Shown here: piece after piece, positions 7,778 to 18,800 of the stretch
Numbering within the stretch: position 1 is the first letter of the stretch
How the letters are laid out: every line of letters starts with the position of its first letter
Origin: Anaeromyxobacter dehalogenans 2CP-1
GTDB taxonomy: Bacteria > Myxococcota > Myxococcia > Myxococcales > Anaeromyxobacteraceae
Assembly (NCBI RefSeq): GCF_000022145.1
Contig: NC_011891.1
Location: 1,116,001-1,180,000, forward strand
Reading direction: 5' to 3'
DNA length: 64,000 nt
The notes under the pieces: generated by a model
The model's input: the letters and a program-made list of their open reading frames with translations, nothing else
What the model was told of the DNA's origin: nothing
Database searches by the model: none
Translations under genes and position numbers: made by a program

Positions 7778-8947
7778 CTACACCGGGATCCGGCCGCGCA
7801 GGTCGGCCGCGCGGTGCGGCCCCTGCTCGGCCACCAGCGCGCGGGCGGCGTCCAGCTTGCCGAACGCGCCCCAGGTCACCACGCCCCGGACGCGCCCGTC
7901 GGCGAGGTAGTAGATCACGCCCCGGCGGAACGGCTCCTGCCAGTCGGCGACGGTCTCGAGCCGCGCGTCCACCACGCCGACCGCCTCGTACCCGAGGTCG
8001 AACAGGTCGGAGTAGAAGAACGGGAGGTGGCCGTAGACGACGTCCGCGCCGGCCATGGCGCGCCCCGCCGTCTCGCCCATCTTGTTCGCGTTGTCCTCGT
8101 GCTCCACGCGGAGGAGCCGGCCCAGCGCGGGGTTCCAGAAGCGCGCCACGTCGCCCGCGGCGAACACGTCCGGATCGCGGGTGCGGAGCGACGCGTCCAC
8201 CACGATGCCGTCGTCCACGTCCAGCCCGGCGCCGCGCGCCAGCGCGTCGTTCGGCGCGATCCCGAGCCCCGCCACCACCAGGTCCGCCGGGAGCTCGCCG
8301 CCGCCGGTGCGCACGGCGAAGCCGTCCCCGCGCCGCTCCACGCCGGAGACCCGCGTGGCCGGCAGCACCTCCACCCCGTGCTCGCCGTAGTAGCCGTTCA
8401 GGTGCAGGCCCAGGTCGCGCGGGAACGTCCGCGCACCGATGGTCTCCTCCGGGAACACGAGCGTCACCCGGTAGCCGGCGTCGGAGAGCGCCGAGGACAC
8501 CTCCGAGCCGATGAAGCCGCCGCCGACCACCACCACGCGCCGACCGGCCGGGAGCGCGCGCAGCCGGCGGAAGTCCGCCACGGTGCGGAAGTGGATCACC
8601 CCTTCCGCGGCCCCGGGCAGCCGCCGCGGCGTCCCTCCGGTCGCGAGCAGCAGCTTGCGGTACTCGATCGCCCCGCCGCCCTCGAGCTCGACCCGGTGCG
8701 CGGCGCGGTCGATCGCGCTCACGCGCACGCCGGTACGGAGCGTGGTCCCGGCCACCTCGGGCAGCCAGATCGAGCCCTCCTCCTGCCCGCGCCAGAGCGC
8801 CTTGGAGAGCGGGGGCCGGGCGTAGGGCCGCTCCGGCTCGTCGCCCAGGATGGCGATGGAGCCGGCGCCGTCCACCAGCCGGATCCCCTGGGCCGCGGCG
8901 TGCCCCGCCATCCCGCCGCCCACCACCACGTAGTCGAAGCCGGCCAT
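7778..8947 (-). CDS. NAD(P)/FAD-dependent oxidoreductase (AIF/ferredoxin reductase-like)
   Basis: A 389-residue flavoprotein of the pyridine nucleotide-disulphide reductase fold. The N-terminal FAD Rossmann motif VVVGGGMAGHAAA (residues 7-19), PLSKALW, the central NAD(P) Rossmann motif VVVGGGFIGSE (about 138-148) and the FAD motif VFAAGDVA (about 260-267) are all present. The C-terminal domain (LPFFYSDLFDLGYEAVG, then GVIYYLADGRVRGVV) is that of the rubredoxin/ferredoxin reductase and AIF group. It likely transfers electrons between NAD(P)H and a small redox protein; the partner is unknown. It may be cotranscribed with the threonine aldolase gene 72 bases upstream, though that gap could also hold a promoter. 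Confidence 0.85.
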   Translation of the reverse strand: MAGFDYVVVGGGMAGHAAAQGIRLVDGAGSIAILGDEPERPYARPPLSKALWRGQEEGSIWLPEVAGTTLRTGVRVSAIDRAAHRVELEGGGAIEYRKLLLATGGTPRRLPGAAEGVIHFRTVADFRRLRALPAGRRVVVVGGGFIGSEVSSALSDAGYRVTLVFPEETIGARTFPRDLGLHLNGYYGEHGVEVLPATRVSGVERRGDGFAVRTGGGELPADLVVAGLGIAPNDALARGAGLDVDDGIVVDASLRTRDPDVFAAGDVARFWNPALGRLLRVEHEDNANKMGETAGRAMAGADVVYGHLPFFYSDLFDLGYEAVGVVDARLETVADWQEPFRRGVIYYLADGRVRGVVTWGAFGKLDAARALVAEQGPHRAADLRGRIPV

Positions 8948-9019
8948 CGCGTCCTCCGCGGCGCGGCGCCGCCGGGCGCCGCTGCGAACCCCATAGTGGA
9001 TGCGGCCGCGGGGATCGCG

Positions 9020-10135
9020 TTACGGGAGGGCCGGGTGCGCGCCCTGGCGCTCGCGCGGGCCGGCCACCGCCACCCGGAGGTCGGCGGCGAACGCCTCCAC
9101 GTCGGCGGGCGTCACGTCCCAGGCGCACATGAGCCGGACGCCGCCGGAGCCGATGAAGTCGTAGAAGCGCCAGCCCTTCGCGCGCAGCCGCGCGGCGGCG
9201 TCGCCCGGCAGCGTCGCGAACACCGAGTTCGCCTGCACCGGCTGGAGGATCTCCACCCCGGGGACGGCGCGGAGCGCGCGCTCCAGCAGCGCGGCCATCG
9301 CGTTGGTGTGCCGGGCGTGGCGCAGCCAGGCACCGCCCCGGAGCATGCCCACCCACGGCGCCGCCAGGAAGCGCATCTTGCTCGCGAGCTGCCCGGCCTG
9401 CTTGCAGCGGTAGTCGAAGTCGGCCGCCAGCGCGCGGTCGAAGAACACGATCGCCTCGCCCACCGCCATGCCGGCCTTGGTGCCGCCGAAGCAGAGCACG
9501 TCCACGCCCACCTTCCAGGTGAGGTCCTTGGGGGCGACGCCCAGCGCCGCCACGGCGTTGCCGAAGCGCGAGCCGTCCATGTGGAAGCGCAGCCCGTTCG
9601 CGCGCGCGCGCTCGCCGATCGCGCCGAGCTCGTCCACCGTGTAGAGCGTGCCCAGCTCGGTCGGCAGCGTCACCGAGACCGCGCGCGGCTTCGGGTAGTG
9701 GATGTCGGTGCGGCGCCGGACCATGTGGTCGATGCCGTCGGGCCGGAGCTTGCCGTTCGGGCCGGGCAGGGTGAGGACCTTGGTGCCGTTGGAGAAGAAC
9801 TCCGGCGCGCCGCACTCGTCGGTCTCGACGTGCGCCGTCTCGTGGCAGAGGATCGAGTGGTACGACTGGCAGAGCGCGGCCAGCGCGAGCGAGTTCGCGG
9901 CCGTGCCGTTGAACGCGAAGAACACCTCGCAGTCGGTCTCGAACGTCTCGCGCAGCAGGTCGGCCGCCTCCTGCGTCCAGCGGTCGTCGCCGTAGCCCGG
10001 CGAGTGGCCCACGTTCGCCTCGGCCATGGCCGCGAACGCCTCGGGGCAGATGCCGCCGTAGTTGTCGGAGGCGAAGTGGCGGAGCGGGCCCGAGGGGGCG
10101 GGCGGGGCGGGGTGGGACGGGGTGCCGGGGTTCAT
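9020..10135 (-). CDS. ltaE: Low-specificity L-threonine aldolase
   Basis: A 371-residue fold-type I PLP enzyme. HFASDNYGGICPEAF near the N-terminus, NVGHSPGYGDD, the substrate/PLP region CHETAHVETDECGAPEFF, FHMDGSRFGNA (the PLP-binding Asp) and LCFGGTKAGM (Schiff-base Lys) are all in family order. It cleaves L-threonine or allo-threonine to glycine and acetaldehyde in the cytosol. Length is normal for the bacterial enzyme. The gap to the next upstream gene is 69 bases and contains an imperfect CCGTT-tt-AACGG dyad at about 10180-10191. Confidence 0.9.
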   Translation of the reverse strand: MNPGTPSHPAPPAPSGPLRHFASDNYGGICPEAFAAMAEANVGHSPGYGDDRWTQEAADLLRETFETDCEVFFAFNGTAANSLALAALCQSYHSILCHETAHVETDECGAPEFFSNGTKVLTLPGPNGKLRPDGIDHMVRRRTDIHYPKPRAVSVTLPTELGTLYTVDELGAIGERARANGLRFHMDGSRFGNAVAALGVAPKDLTWKVGVDVLCFGGTKAGMAVGEAIVFFDRALAADFDYRCKQAGQLASKMRFLAAPWVGMLRGGAWLRHARHTNAMAALLERALRAVPGVEILQPVQANSVFATLPGDAAARLRAKGWRFYDFIGSGGVRLMCAWDVTPADVEAFAADLRVAVAGPRERQGAHPALP

Positions 10136-10204
10136 GGCCGCGGACTGTACGCTTTCGCGGACGACTGTCCAGCGGTTCCGTTTTAACGGATGGACGCGGA
10201 GATC

Positions 10205-12361
<2,157 letters not shown>

Positions 12362-12417
12362 GCCCGGGGCTTAACCGGCGCGGGGGTGCGATTCACGCGC
12401 GCGGGCGCGCTCCGCCG

Positions 12418-12795
12418 TCAGGGCCAGGCCCGGCCCTTGCCGGCGATCGGCCCGCGCTGCGGGTTGACCACGCAGAAGCGCTGTCCGGTCGGCGCCTCCA
12501 TCACCCACCAGCGATGCACGAACCCGATGCGCTTCGCGCCGAGCGCCTCGAGCCGCCTCACCTCGGCCTCGAGGTCGTCCGATTCGATGTCGAGGTGCAC
12601 GCGGCTCGGGTGATCCACGCGCTGGACGAGCACGACCGGCTCGCCGCCGGCGTCCTCCAGCTCGCGGTAGCTCGGGCTGTCGGGGTCGGGCGGCCGGAGC
12701 GGCCGTCCCAGGGCGGCGCTCCAGAACGCCGCCGCGCGGTCCACGTCCCCGTCCTGGCAATCGATGACGATGCCCACCAACCGGCTCCGGTGCAT
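12418..12795 (-). CDS. VOC (glyoxalase-like) family protein
   Basis: A 125-residue single VOC module: RLVGIVIDC opens the first beta-alpha-beta-beta-beta unit, FWSAALGRPL is the usual helix, and VHLDIESDDLEAEVRRLEALGA opens the second unit, ending MEAPTGQRFCVVNPQ. Members bind metals or bulky ligands, often as glyoxalase-like enzymes or resistance proteins; this one resembles the uncharacterised glyoxalase-like group. It precedes the YyaL-type gene on the same strand by 56 bases. Specific substrate unknown. Confidence 0.85.
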   Translation of the reverse strand: MHRSRLVGIVIDCQDGDVDRAAAFWSAALGRPLRPPDPDSPSYRELEDAGGEPVVLVQRVDHPSRVHLDIESDDLEAEVRRLEALGAKRIGFVHRWWVMEAPTGQRFCVVNPQRGPIAGKGRAWP

Positions 12796-12870
12796 TCGGG
12801 CGTCCCTCCGGCGGAGGGGTCTACGCGGGGAGCACGCTCCGCGAAAGGCGCCGCTCGGGGCTGCGCACCC

Positions 12871-13110
12871 TCAGAACAGCTCGTCCAGGGCCCGCGCGAT
12901 GCGCTCCTCGATCTCGCGGCGCATCTGGCGCGCGGCCTGGACGGTCTCCTCGATGGCCGCCTGGAGGTCGCCCGCCGGGCCGCCCGGGATGACCCGCAGC
13001 GCCTCGCGGGACAGCCGCGGCGGGCCGTCCGGCTCCGCGCCGGCGCGCCCGCCCCGCAGCAGCTCGAGCCTCGGACGTGGTTGCCGGGGCGGATCGCCCG
13101 CGTCGCCCAT
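12871..13110 (-). CDS. Small hypothetical protein with C-terminal amphipathic helix
   Basis: A 79-residue frame. The first 45 residues are Pro/Arg/Gly-rich and likely disordered; residues about 48-79 form a strongly amphipathic, acidic/basic helix (AIEETVQAARQMRREIEERIARALDELF), which could be a dimerising or docking coiled coil. No homology recognised. It is placed on the same strand between the VOC gene and rtcB, with gaps of 75 and 55 bases. The codon pattern (GC-rich third positions) supports coding, but the short length keeps this tentative. Confidence 0.5.
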   Translation of the reverse strand: MGDAGDPPRQPRPRLELLRGGRAGAEPDGPPRLSREALRVIPGGPAGDLQAAIEETVQAARQMRREIEERIARALDELF

Positions 13111-13165
13111 GCTCCCAAGCTAGGCACGCGCGGCGGCCCGGCGAAGCGGGTCCGCCCGACGGTCC

Positions 13166-14632
13166 TCAGCCCTTGACCACCGCGAGCGGGTCGAGCCGCG
13201 CCACCAGCCGGGAGATGCCCGCCCCGTCCATCACGGCCACCACCTGGGCCACGTCCTTGTACGCCTCGCTCATCTCCTCGCCGAGGGTCTTGCGCCCCCG
13301 CGCGAGGACCTCGATGCCGCGATCGGCCAGCTCCCGCGCGATGGAGCGCCCCCGGGCGCGTCGCAGCGCCTCGCCGCGCGAGAGGAGGCGCCCCGCGCCG
13401 TGGCACGAGCTGCCGAACGTGTCGCGCATGGCCTTCTCGGTCCCGGCGAGGACGTAGGAGTACCGGCCCATGTCCCCGGGGATGAGCACCGGCTGGCCGA
13501 CGTCGCGGTACGGCGCCGGGACGCGCGGATCGCCGGGGCCGAACGCGCGGGTGGCGCCCTTGCGGTGGACGAGCACCCGCCGCACGCCGCCGTCCACCAG
13601 GTGGTCCTCGAGCTTGGCCACGTTGTGGCAGACGTCGTACAGGAGCCGCGCGCCCAGCTCGCGGTCGGAGACGCCGAGCGTCTCGAGCAGCGCCCGCACC
13701 GCCAGGCCGGTCATCACCTGGCGGTTGGCCCAGGCGAAGTTCGCCGCCGCCTGCATGGCCGCGAGGTAGCGGCGCCCCTCCGGACTGCCGACGGGGGCGC
13801 AGGCGAGCTGCCGGTCGGGCAGGGCGGCGTAGTCCGGGCCGTAGGACGCCAGCCGCGGCGCCAGCTCCGCGAGCGCCTCGTCGCACACCTGGTAGCCGAG
13901 GCCGCGCGAGCCGGAGTGGATCTGGACGACGAGCTGCCCGGGGAACAGCCCGAACGCCTCGGCGGCGGCGTCGTCGTGGATCCGGGCGACCCGGTCCAGC
14001 TCGAGAAAGTGATTGCCGCTGCCGAGCGTGCCGAGCTGGTCGCTGCCGCGCTCGCGGGCCCGCGCGCTGACCGCGGCGGGATCCGCGCCGGCGAGCCGCC
14101 CGCCCTCCTCGCAGCGATCGGCGTCGTCCGCCGCGGCGCGGAAGCCGCGCGCCACCGCCCAGCGCGCCCCCTCCGCCAGCACCTCGTCCAGCTCCCGCGA
14201 GGTCAGCCTCGGGATCGCGGCGCTCGCGCCCACGCCGGTGGGGACGTCGCGGTAGATCCGGGCGGCGAGCGCGTGGAGCCGCGGCCGGAGCGCCTCCGCG
14301 TCGAGCCTGGTGGTGACCACGCGCACGCCGCAGTTGATGTCGTAGCCCACCCCGCCCGGCGACACGGCGCCGTGCTCCGCGTCCACCGCCGCCACGCCGC
14401 CGAGGGGGAACCCGTATCCCCAGTGGACGTCGGGCATGGCCAGCGACCAGCGCAGGATCCCCGGCAGGTGGGCCACGTTCGCCACCTGCTGCAGGGCCGG
14501 ATCGTCCGGGGCCGGCGGCCCCGGGGAGTAGACGCGCCCGGGCACCTTCATCCCGCCGTGCCGCGGGATCTCCCAGAGGTCGCCCTCGATCCGCCGCAGC
14601 GGCACGTGCTCGCCCTGGCGCGCCGTCGTCAT
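13166..14632 (-). CDS. rtcB: RNA-splicing ligase RtcB
   Basis: A 488-residue protein. RtcB signatures in order are MPDVHWGYGFPLGGV (residues about 66-80), GVGYDINCGVR with the metal-binding Cys, LGTLGSGNHFLEL, VVQIHSGSRGLGY, VLVHRKGATRAF and GSSCHGAGRLLSR, which holds the His that accepts GMP. RtcB joins RNA ends bearing 2',3'-cyclic phosphate or 3'-phosphate to 5'-OH using GTP and Mn2+, in tRNA splicing or RNA repair. It lies 20 bases behind the archease gene, its known activating partner. No RtcR activator or sigma-54 site is seen upstream of the pair, unlike in E. coli. Confidence 0.93.
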   Translation of the reverse strand: MTTARQGEHVPLRRIEGDLWEIPRHGGMKVPGRVYSPGPPAPDDPALQQVANVAHLPGILRWSLAMPDVHWGYGFPLGGVAAVDAEHGAVSPGGVGYDINCGVRVVTTRLDAEALRPRLHALAARIYRDVPTGVGASAAIPRLTSRELDEVLAEGARWAVARGFRAAADDADRCEEGGRLAGADPAAVSARARERGSDQLGTLGSGNHFLELDRVARIHDDAAAEAFGLFPGQLVVQIHSGSRGLGYQVCDEALAELAPRLASYGPDYAALPDRQLACAPVGSPEGRRYLAAMQAAANFAWANRQVMTGLAVRALLETLGVSDRELGARLLYDVCHNVAKLEDHLVDGGVRRVLVHRKGATRAFGPGDPRVPAPYRDVGQPVLIPGDMGRYSYVLAGTEKAMRDTFGSSCHGAGRLLSRGEALRRARGRSIARELADRGIEVLARGRKTLGEEMSEAYKDVAQVVAVMDGAGISRLVARLDPLAVVKG

Positions 14633-14652
14633 CGCGTCCCCCGCCCCATCCG

Positions 14653-15090
14653 TCAGATGTCCAGCACCGCCTGCGCCACCCAGCCGCCGCCCTCCGGCTC
14701 GAGCCGCGCCGCGTGCCAGGTGACCGCCTTCACGTCCGCGCCCTCGGCGTGCAGCGCCGGGTCCCAGCGCGCCCAGCCGACCACCGCCTCGGCGGCGTCC
14801 TCGGTGCAGGCCGTGACCTCGATCGCGGCCGGGATGCGCCGGGCCGTGGCGAAGCGCCAGAGCAGCTCGCGCAGCAGCGCCACCGCGGTCCCGGCCAGCC
14901 CGGGCCCGCCGCGCACCGCGAGCCGCTCCTCCGCGCCCTCGACCGGCGCCGGGCCGCCCCCCGCGAGCAGCGCGCCCAGCGCGAGCGCCAGCCGCGCGAG
15001 CGCCTCCTCCGCGGTGGCGCCGCGCGCCCGCACGCCCACGTCGGCGACGTGGCCGAGGTCCTCGTAGGGCTGGGGCAGCGCGAGCCGCAT
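14653..15090 (-). CDS. Archease (RtcB cofactor)
   Basis: A 145-residue protein starting at ATG 15090 (MRLALPQPYEDLGHVADVGV). The LGHVADVG segment near the N-terminus, RELLWRF in the middle, and DVKAVTWHAARLE near the end fit archease, a small protein that speeds RtcB guanylylation and allows multiple turnover. The C-terminal metal-binding Asp and Ile (AVLDI) are at the usual place. It is followed by rtcB 20 bases later, so the two form an operon. A longer in-frame extension upstream is antisense to the MATE gene. Confidence 0.88.
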   Translation of the reverse strand: MRLALPQPYEDLGHVADVGVRARGATAEEALARLALALGALLAGGGPAPVEGAEERLAVRGGPGLAGTAVALLRELLWRFATARRIPAAIEVTACTEDAAEAVVGWARWDPALHAEGADVKAVTWHAARLEPEGGGWVAQAVLDI

Positions 15091-15146
15091 CGCCCCGCAG
15101 GATAGCAACGCGCGCCGGCCGGGGCGGGCGGGACGCCGGGGCGCCG

Positions 15147-16541
15147 CTACGCGGCGGCGCGCTCGGCGAGCGGCACGATGCCGCGCGCGGAGACCCGCAG
15201 GAACCTGCCGAGGAGCGCGATCGCGACCGCGGTGAGGCCGAAGCAGAAGCCGCCCCACAGCCCGACCACCCCGTGACCGAGGGTGAAGCCGAGCAGCAGC
15301 GTCGCGGGCAGCCCGATCAGCCAGTGGCCGGCGAGGTTCGCGGCGAACGTGAAGCGGGTCTCGCCCGCGCCGCGCAGCACGCCGGCCCCGACCGCCTGGA
15401 GCCCGTCGGAGAGCTGGAAGATCGCGGCCACGCGCAGCAGCGGGACCGCCAGCGCGAGCACGCCCGGATCGTCGGTCATGAGCCGGCCGATGACGCCGGG
15501 CGCGAAGGTGAAGGCGAGCGCGGGGACGAGCATGATCGACGCCCCGCCCGCGAACGCGCACAGCCCGGCGCGGCGGGCGCCGGCGCGATCGTGCGCGCCC
15601 ACCGCGAGCCCCACCCGCACGCTGCCCGCGTCGCCGAGGCCCACCGCCATGGTGAACGTGAGGCTCGCCACCGACAGCGCGATCTGGTGCGCCCCGAGCG
15701 CCTCGGCGCCGAGCCGGCCGGCGAGGAAGCTCACCAGCGAGAAGAAGCCCACCTCGGCGAACATGTGCAGCCCGACCGGCCCGCCCACCCGCACCGCGGT
15801 CCCGAGCGCGGCGCGGTCCGGCCGCGCCAGCCCCGCCGGCCGCGGACCCGCGAGCGGCACGGCGCGCGTGGCGCGCACGAGGACCAGGGCCTGGAGCGCG
15901 ATGCACAGGCTGGTGGCGATGGCGGCGCCGGCCGCGCCCAGCGCCGGCACCAGCCGGAGCGGCCCGGTCCACGCCGGCAGCGACGCGCCGCCGAACACGA
16001 GCAGCAGGTCGGCGGGCACGTTCAGGAGGTTCGCGCCCACCGTCGCCACGACCATGGGCCGGCCCAGGCCGTGCGCCTGCAGGTAGGCGCGCGCGCCGAA
16101 GTAATAGAGGAAGAAGAACAGGCCGGGGAGCCGCCACCAGATGTACGGCGCCGCCTGCGCCGCGACGTCGGGCGAGATGCCGAGCGGCACCAGCACCGCC
16201 GGGAGGAGCGCGATGGGGATGGTGAACGCGGCGGCGAGGAACGCCGCCAGCCACGCCGCCTGCCACAGCATGCGCCGGGCGCGCCGCTCGTCGCCCGCGC
16301 CGATGGCCTGCGAGATGAGCGGGTCGAGCCCGTGCATGATCCCCATGCCGAGCACCGCCACCGCGAAGAACAGCGAGGCGCCGAGGCCGGTGCCGGCGAG
16401 CGGCACCGCGCCCGCGCGTCCCACGATGGCGGCGTCCACCACGCCCATCAGCGCCTGGCCGCCGTGCGCGAGCGAGAGCGGCAGGGCGAGCCGGAGGAGC
16501 GCGCGGAGCTCCGTGCGAAGGACGTGCGGCGGCGGGGACAT
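15147..16541 (-). CDS. MATE family efflux transporter
   Basis: A 464-residue, twelve-helix protein with two homologous halves. Residues 1-40 carry LRLALPLSLAHGGQALMGVVDAAIVGR, the usual MATE/NorM opening, and PLISQAIGAGDERRARR is the conserved cytoplasmic loop. The C-terminal half begins near PAGLARPDRAALGTAVRVGGPVGLH. It would export cationic compounds in exchange for Na+ or H+. I chose the ATG at 16541 over one at 16580, because the extra residues are not family-like. It is divergent from kup, with 230 bases between. Confidence 0.87.
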   Translation of the reverse strand: MSPPPHVLRTELRALLRLALPLSLAHGGQALMGVVDAAIVGRAGAVPLAGTGLGASLFFAVAVLGMGIMHGLDPLISQAIGAGDERRARRMLWQAAWLAAFLAAAFTIPIALLPAVLVPLGISPDVAAQAAPYIWWRLPGLFFFLYYFGARAYLQAHGLGRPMVVATVGANLLNVPADLLLVFGGASLPAWTGPLRLVPALGAAGAAIATSLCIALQALVLVRATRAVPLAGPRPAGLARPDRAALGTAVRVGGPVGLHMFAEVGFFSLVSFLAGRLGAEALGAHQIALSVASLTFTMAVGLGDAGSVRVGLAVGAHDRAGARRAGLCAFAGGASIMLVPALAFTFAPGVIGRLMTDDPGVLALAVPLLRVAAIFQLSDGLQAVGAGVLRGAGETRFTFAANLAGHWLIGLPATLLLGFTLGHGVVGLWGGFCFGLTAVAIALLGRFLRVSARGIVPLAERAAA

Positions 16542-16665
16542 GGGGGCGCGCAACATACCCGAGGTGCGGGAGGGCTGCACGGGCGCCGCCGCCGGCCCGC
16601 CGTGCCGGTCTCCGGGCGCACGGCCGCGGCTCCGCGAGGTGCCCCGTTCGGGCGGGCCAGTCTGG

Positions 16666-16725
16666 GGCTGGTCGAATTCCAGCCTCCGTCTGCAGGGTTC
16701 GCCCTGCGAGCGGGTTTGGGGCTCG
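16666..16725 (+). promoter_or_regulatory. Structured leader of kup with three adjacent stem-loops
   Basis: Three perfect short stems sit in a row upstream of kup: GGCTGG/CCAGCC (16666-16684, 7-base loop), GCAGGG/CCCTGC closing a TTCG loop (16692-16707), and CGAGC/GCTCG (16707-16725, 9-base loop GGGTTTGGG), the last two sharing base 16707 so they could stack. Forty-six bases separate the last stem from the ATG. No Shine-Dalgarno precedes the ATG; instead a pyrimidine tract, CCTCCTTTCCTCC, ends two bases before it. I could not match this to ydaO, GEMM or another known riboswitch, so the function is inference. Confidence 0.4.
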
Positions 16726-16771
16726 ACGGCCGGGTTCCAATCTGCTTACTTCGCGCCCTCCTTTCCTCCGG

Positions 16772-18787
16772 ATGTCCCAGATCCCCTCACCCAACGACCC
16801 CGCGTCAACCGGCGCCGCGCCCTCCTCCGCCGCCGTTCCGGCCGGCCCCAGCGCCACGCCCGCCCCGTCGCCCACCGCCGGCTTCTCGCTGCCCGGGCAC
16901 CGCCCGCCCCCCAGCGGGAAGGCGCTCGCGGCGCTCGCGGTCGGCGCGCTCGGGGTCGTCTACGGGGACATCGGGACGAGCCCGCTCTACTCGCTGAAGG
17001 AGTGCTTCGGGGGGCCGCACGGGGTCCGGCCCACCGACGCGAACGTGCTCGGCGTCCTGTCGCTCGTGTTCTGGGCGATGACGTTCGTGGTGACGTTCAA
17101 GTACATGTCGTTCGTCATGCGCGCGGACAACCGCGGGGAGGGCGGGATCCTCGCGCTCATGGCGCTGGTGGGGAAGACCGAGACCACGCGCCTCGGCCGG
17201 CGCATGCTGCTCATGCTGGGCCTGTTCGGCGCCGCGCTGCTGTACGGCGACGGCATCATCACGCCCGCCATCTCGGTGCTGGGCGCGGTGGAGGGCGTCG
17301 CCGTCGCGGCGCCGGCCATGGAGCGGGCGGTGGTGCCGGCCACCGTGGTGATCCTGGTGTTCCTGTTCCTGTTCCAGAAGCAGGGCACCGCCAAGGTCGG
17401 CGCGGTGTTCGGCCCGGTCATGCTGGTCTGGTTCGCGACCATCGCGGTGCTGGGCGTGCGCGGCATCCTCCACGACCCCACCATCCTGCGCGCGCTCCTG
17501 CCCACCCACGGGCTCTCCTTCTTCGCGCGGAACGGCTGGCACGGCTTCCTGGTGCTGGGCGGCGTGGTGCTGGTCATCACCGGCGGCGAGGCGCTGTACG
17601 CGGACATGGGCCACTTCGGGAAGCGCCCCATCCGCGTGGCGTGGCTGGGCCTCGCCATGCCGGCGCTGCTCCTCAACTACCTGGGGCAGGGGGCGCTGCT
17701 GCTCCACGACCCCGGCGCCGCCCGCAACCCGTTCTACCTGCTCGCGCCGGAGTGGGCGCTCTACCCCACCATCGCCATCGCCACCGCCGCGGCCATCGTG
17801 GCGTCGCAGGCCCTCATCTCCGGCGCGTACTCGCTCACCCAGCAGGCCATCCAGCTCGGCTACTCGCCGCGCGTCACCATCCGCCACACCTCGCAGCGCG
17901 AGATCGGGCAGATCTACCTGCCCGAGGTGAACTGGATGCTCGGCACCGCCTGCCTGGCGCTGGTGCTCGGGTTCCAGACCTCCTCGCGCCTCGCCTCTGC
18001 GTACGGCATCGCCGTCACCGGGACGATGATCGTCACCACGCTCCTGTTCCACCGGGTGATGCGCGACCGGTGGGGCTGGGCGCGCTGGAAGGCCTGGCCG
18101 CTCACGGTCCTGTTCCTCACCGTGGACGCGGCGTTCTTCCTCGCGAACGTGGTCAAGTTCCGCGACGGCGGCTGGTTCCCCATCGCGGCGGCGGCGCTGG
18201 TGTTCACGCTCATGTCCACCTGGAAGCGCGGCCGCGACGCGCTCGCGCTCATGCTGAAGGACGCCGGGCTCCCGCTCGACCTGTTCATGGCCGACGTGGC
18301 GCGGCGCAAGGTCCAGCGCGTGGCCGGGACGGCGGTGTTCATGACCTCCAACCCCGGCGGCGTCCCGCCGGTGCTGCTCCACCACCTGAAGCACAACAAG
18401 GTGCTGCACGAGCGCGTGGTCCTGGTCTCCATCCTGGCGCACGAGATCCCGTTCGTGAACGAGCCGGAGCGGGTGAACGCGCGCGAGCTGGGCAGCGGCT
18501 TCTTCCAGGTGATCGCGCACTACGGCTTCATGGAGACGCCGGACGTGCCGGCGCTGCTCGACTCGCTCCCCCGCCGCGAGCTGGCCGGGCCGCGCCTCAC
18601 CATCGTCCCCATGGAGACGACGTACTTCCTCGGGCGCGAGACGCTGCTCGCGAACGGCCCGTCGACCATCCCGACCTGGCGCAAGCGGCTGTTCATCGTG
18701 ATGGCCCGCAACGCGCAGACCGCGAGCGCGTTCTTCGGCCTGCCACCCAACCGCGTGGTGGAGATGGGCGCGCAGATCCAGCTGTAG
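16772..18787 (+). CDS. kup: Low-affinity potassium transporter Kup
   Basis: A 671-residue KUP/HAK/KT protein. After a Pro/Ala-rich, probably disordered N-terminus (1-45), the family hallmark ALGVVYGDIGTSPLYSLKECF appears, followed by RADNRGEGGILALMAL and GDGIITPAISVLGAVEG. About twelve transmembrane helices follow, then a hydrophilic cytosolic C-terminal domain (from about residue 480) ending EMGAQIQL. It imports K+ with H+ at the inner membrane. The ATG lacks a Shine-Dalgarno sequence and follows a folded leader. It is 13 bases from the next gene and may share a transcript with it. Confidence 0.93.
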   Translation: MSQIPSPNDPASTGAAPSSAAVPAGPSATPAPSPTAGFSLPGHRPPPSGKALAALAVGALGVVYGDIGTSPLYSLKECFGGPHGVRPTDANVLGVLSLVFWAMTFVVTFKYMSFVMRADNRGEGGILALMALVGKTETTRLGRRMLLMLGLFGAALLYGDGIITPAISVLGAVEGVAVAAPAMERAVVPATVVILVFLFLFQKQGTAKVGAVFGPVMLVWFATIAVLGVRGILHDPTILRALLPTHGLSFFARNGWHGFLVLGGVVLVITGGEALYADMGHFGKRPIRVAWLGLAMPALLLNYLGQGALLLHDPGAARNPFYLLAPEWALYPTIAIATAAAIVASQALISGAYSLTQQAIQLGYSPRVTIRHTSQREIGQIYLPEVNWMLGTACLALVLGFQTSSRLASAYGIAVTGTMIVTTLLFHRVMRDRWGWARWKAWPLTVLFLTVDAAFFLANVVKFRDGGWFPIAAAALVFTLMSTWKRGRDALALMLKDAGLPLDLFMADVARRKVQRVAGTAVFMTSNPGGVPPVLLHHLKHNKVLHERVVLVSILAHEIPFVNEPERVNARELGSGFFQVIAHYGFMETPDVPALLDSLPRRELAGPRLTIVPMETTYFLGRETLLANGPSTIPTWRKRLFIVMARNAQTASAFFGLPPNRVVEMGAQIQL

Positions 18788-18800
18788 CGCTCGAGCCGCG

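Noticed and set aside
16728-16745. GGGTTCCAATC before kup read as a tRNA T-loop
   Set aside because: No acceptor, D or anticodon arms can be built around it at correct distances.
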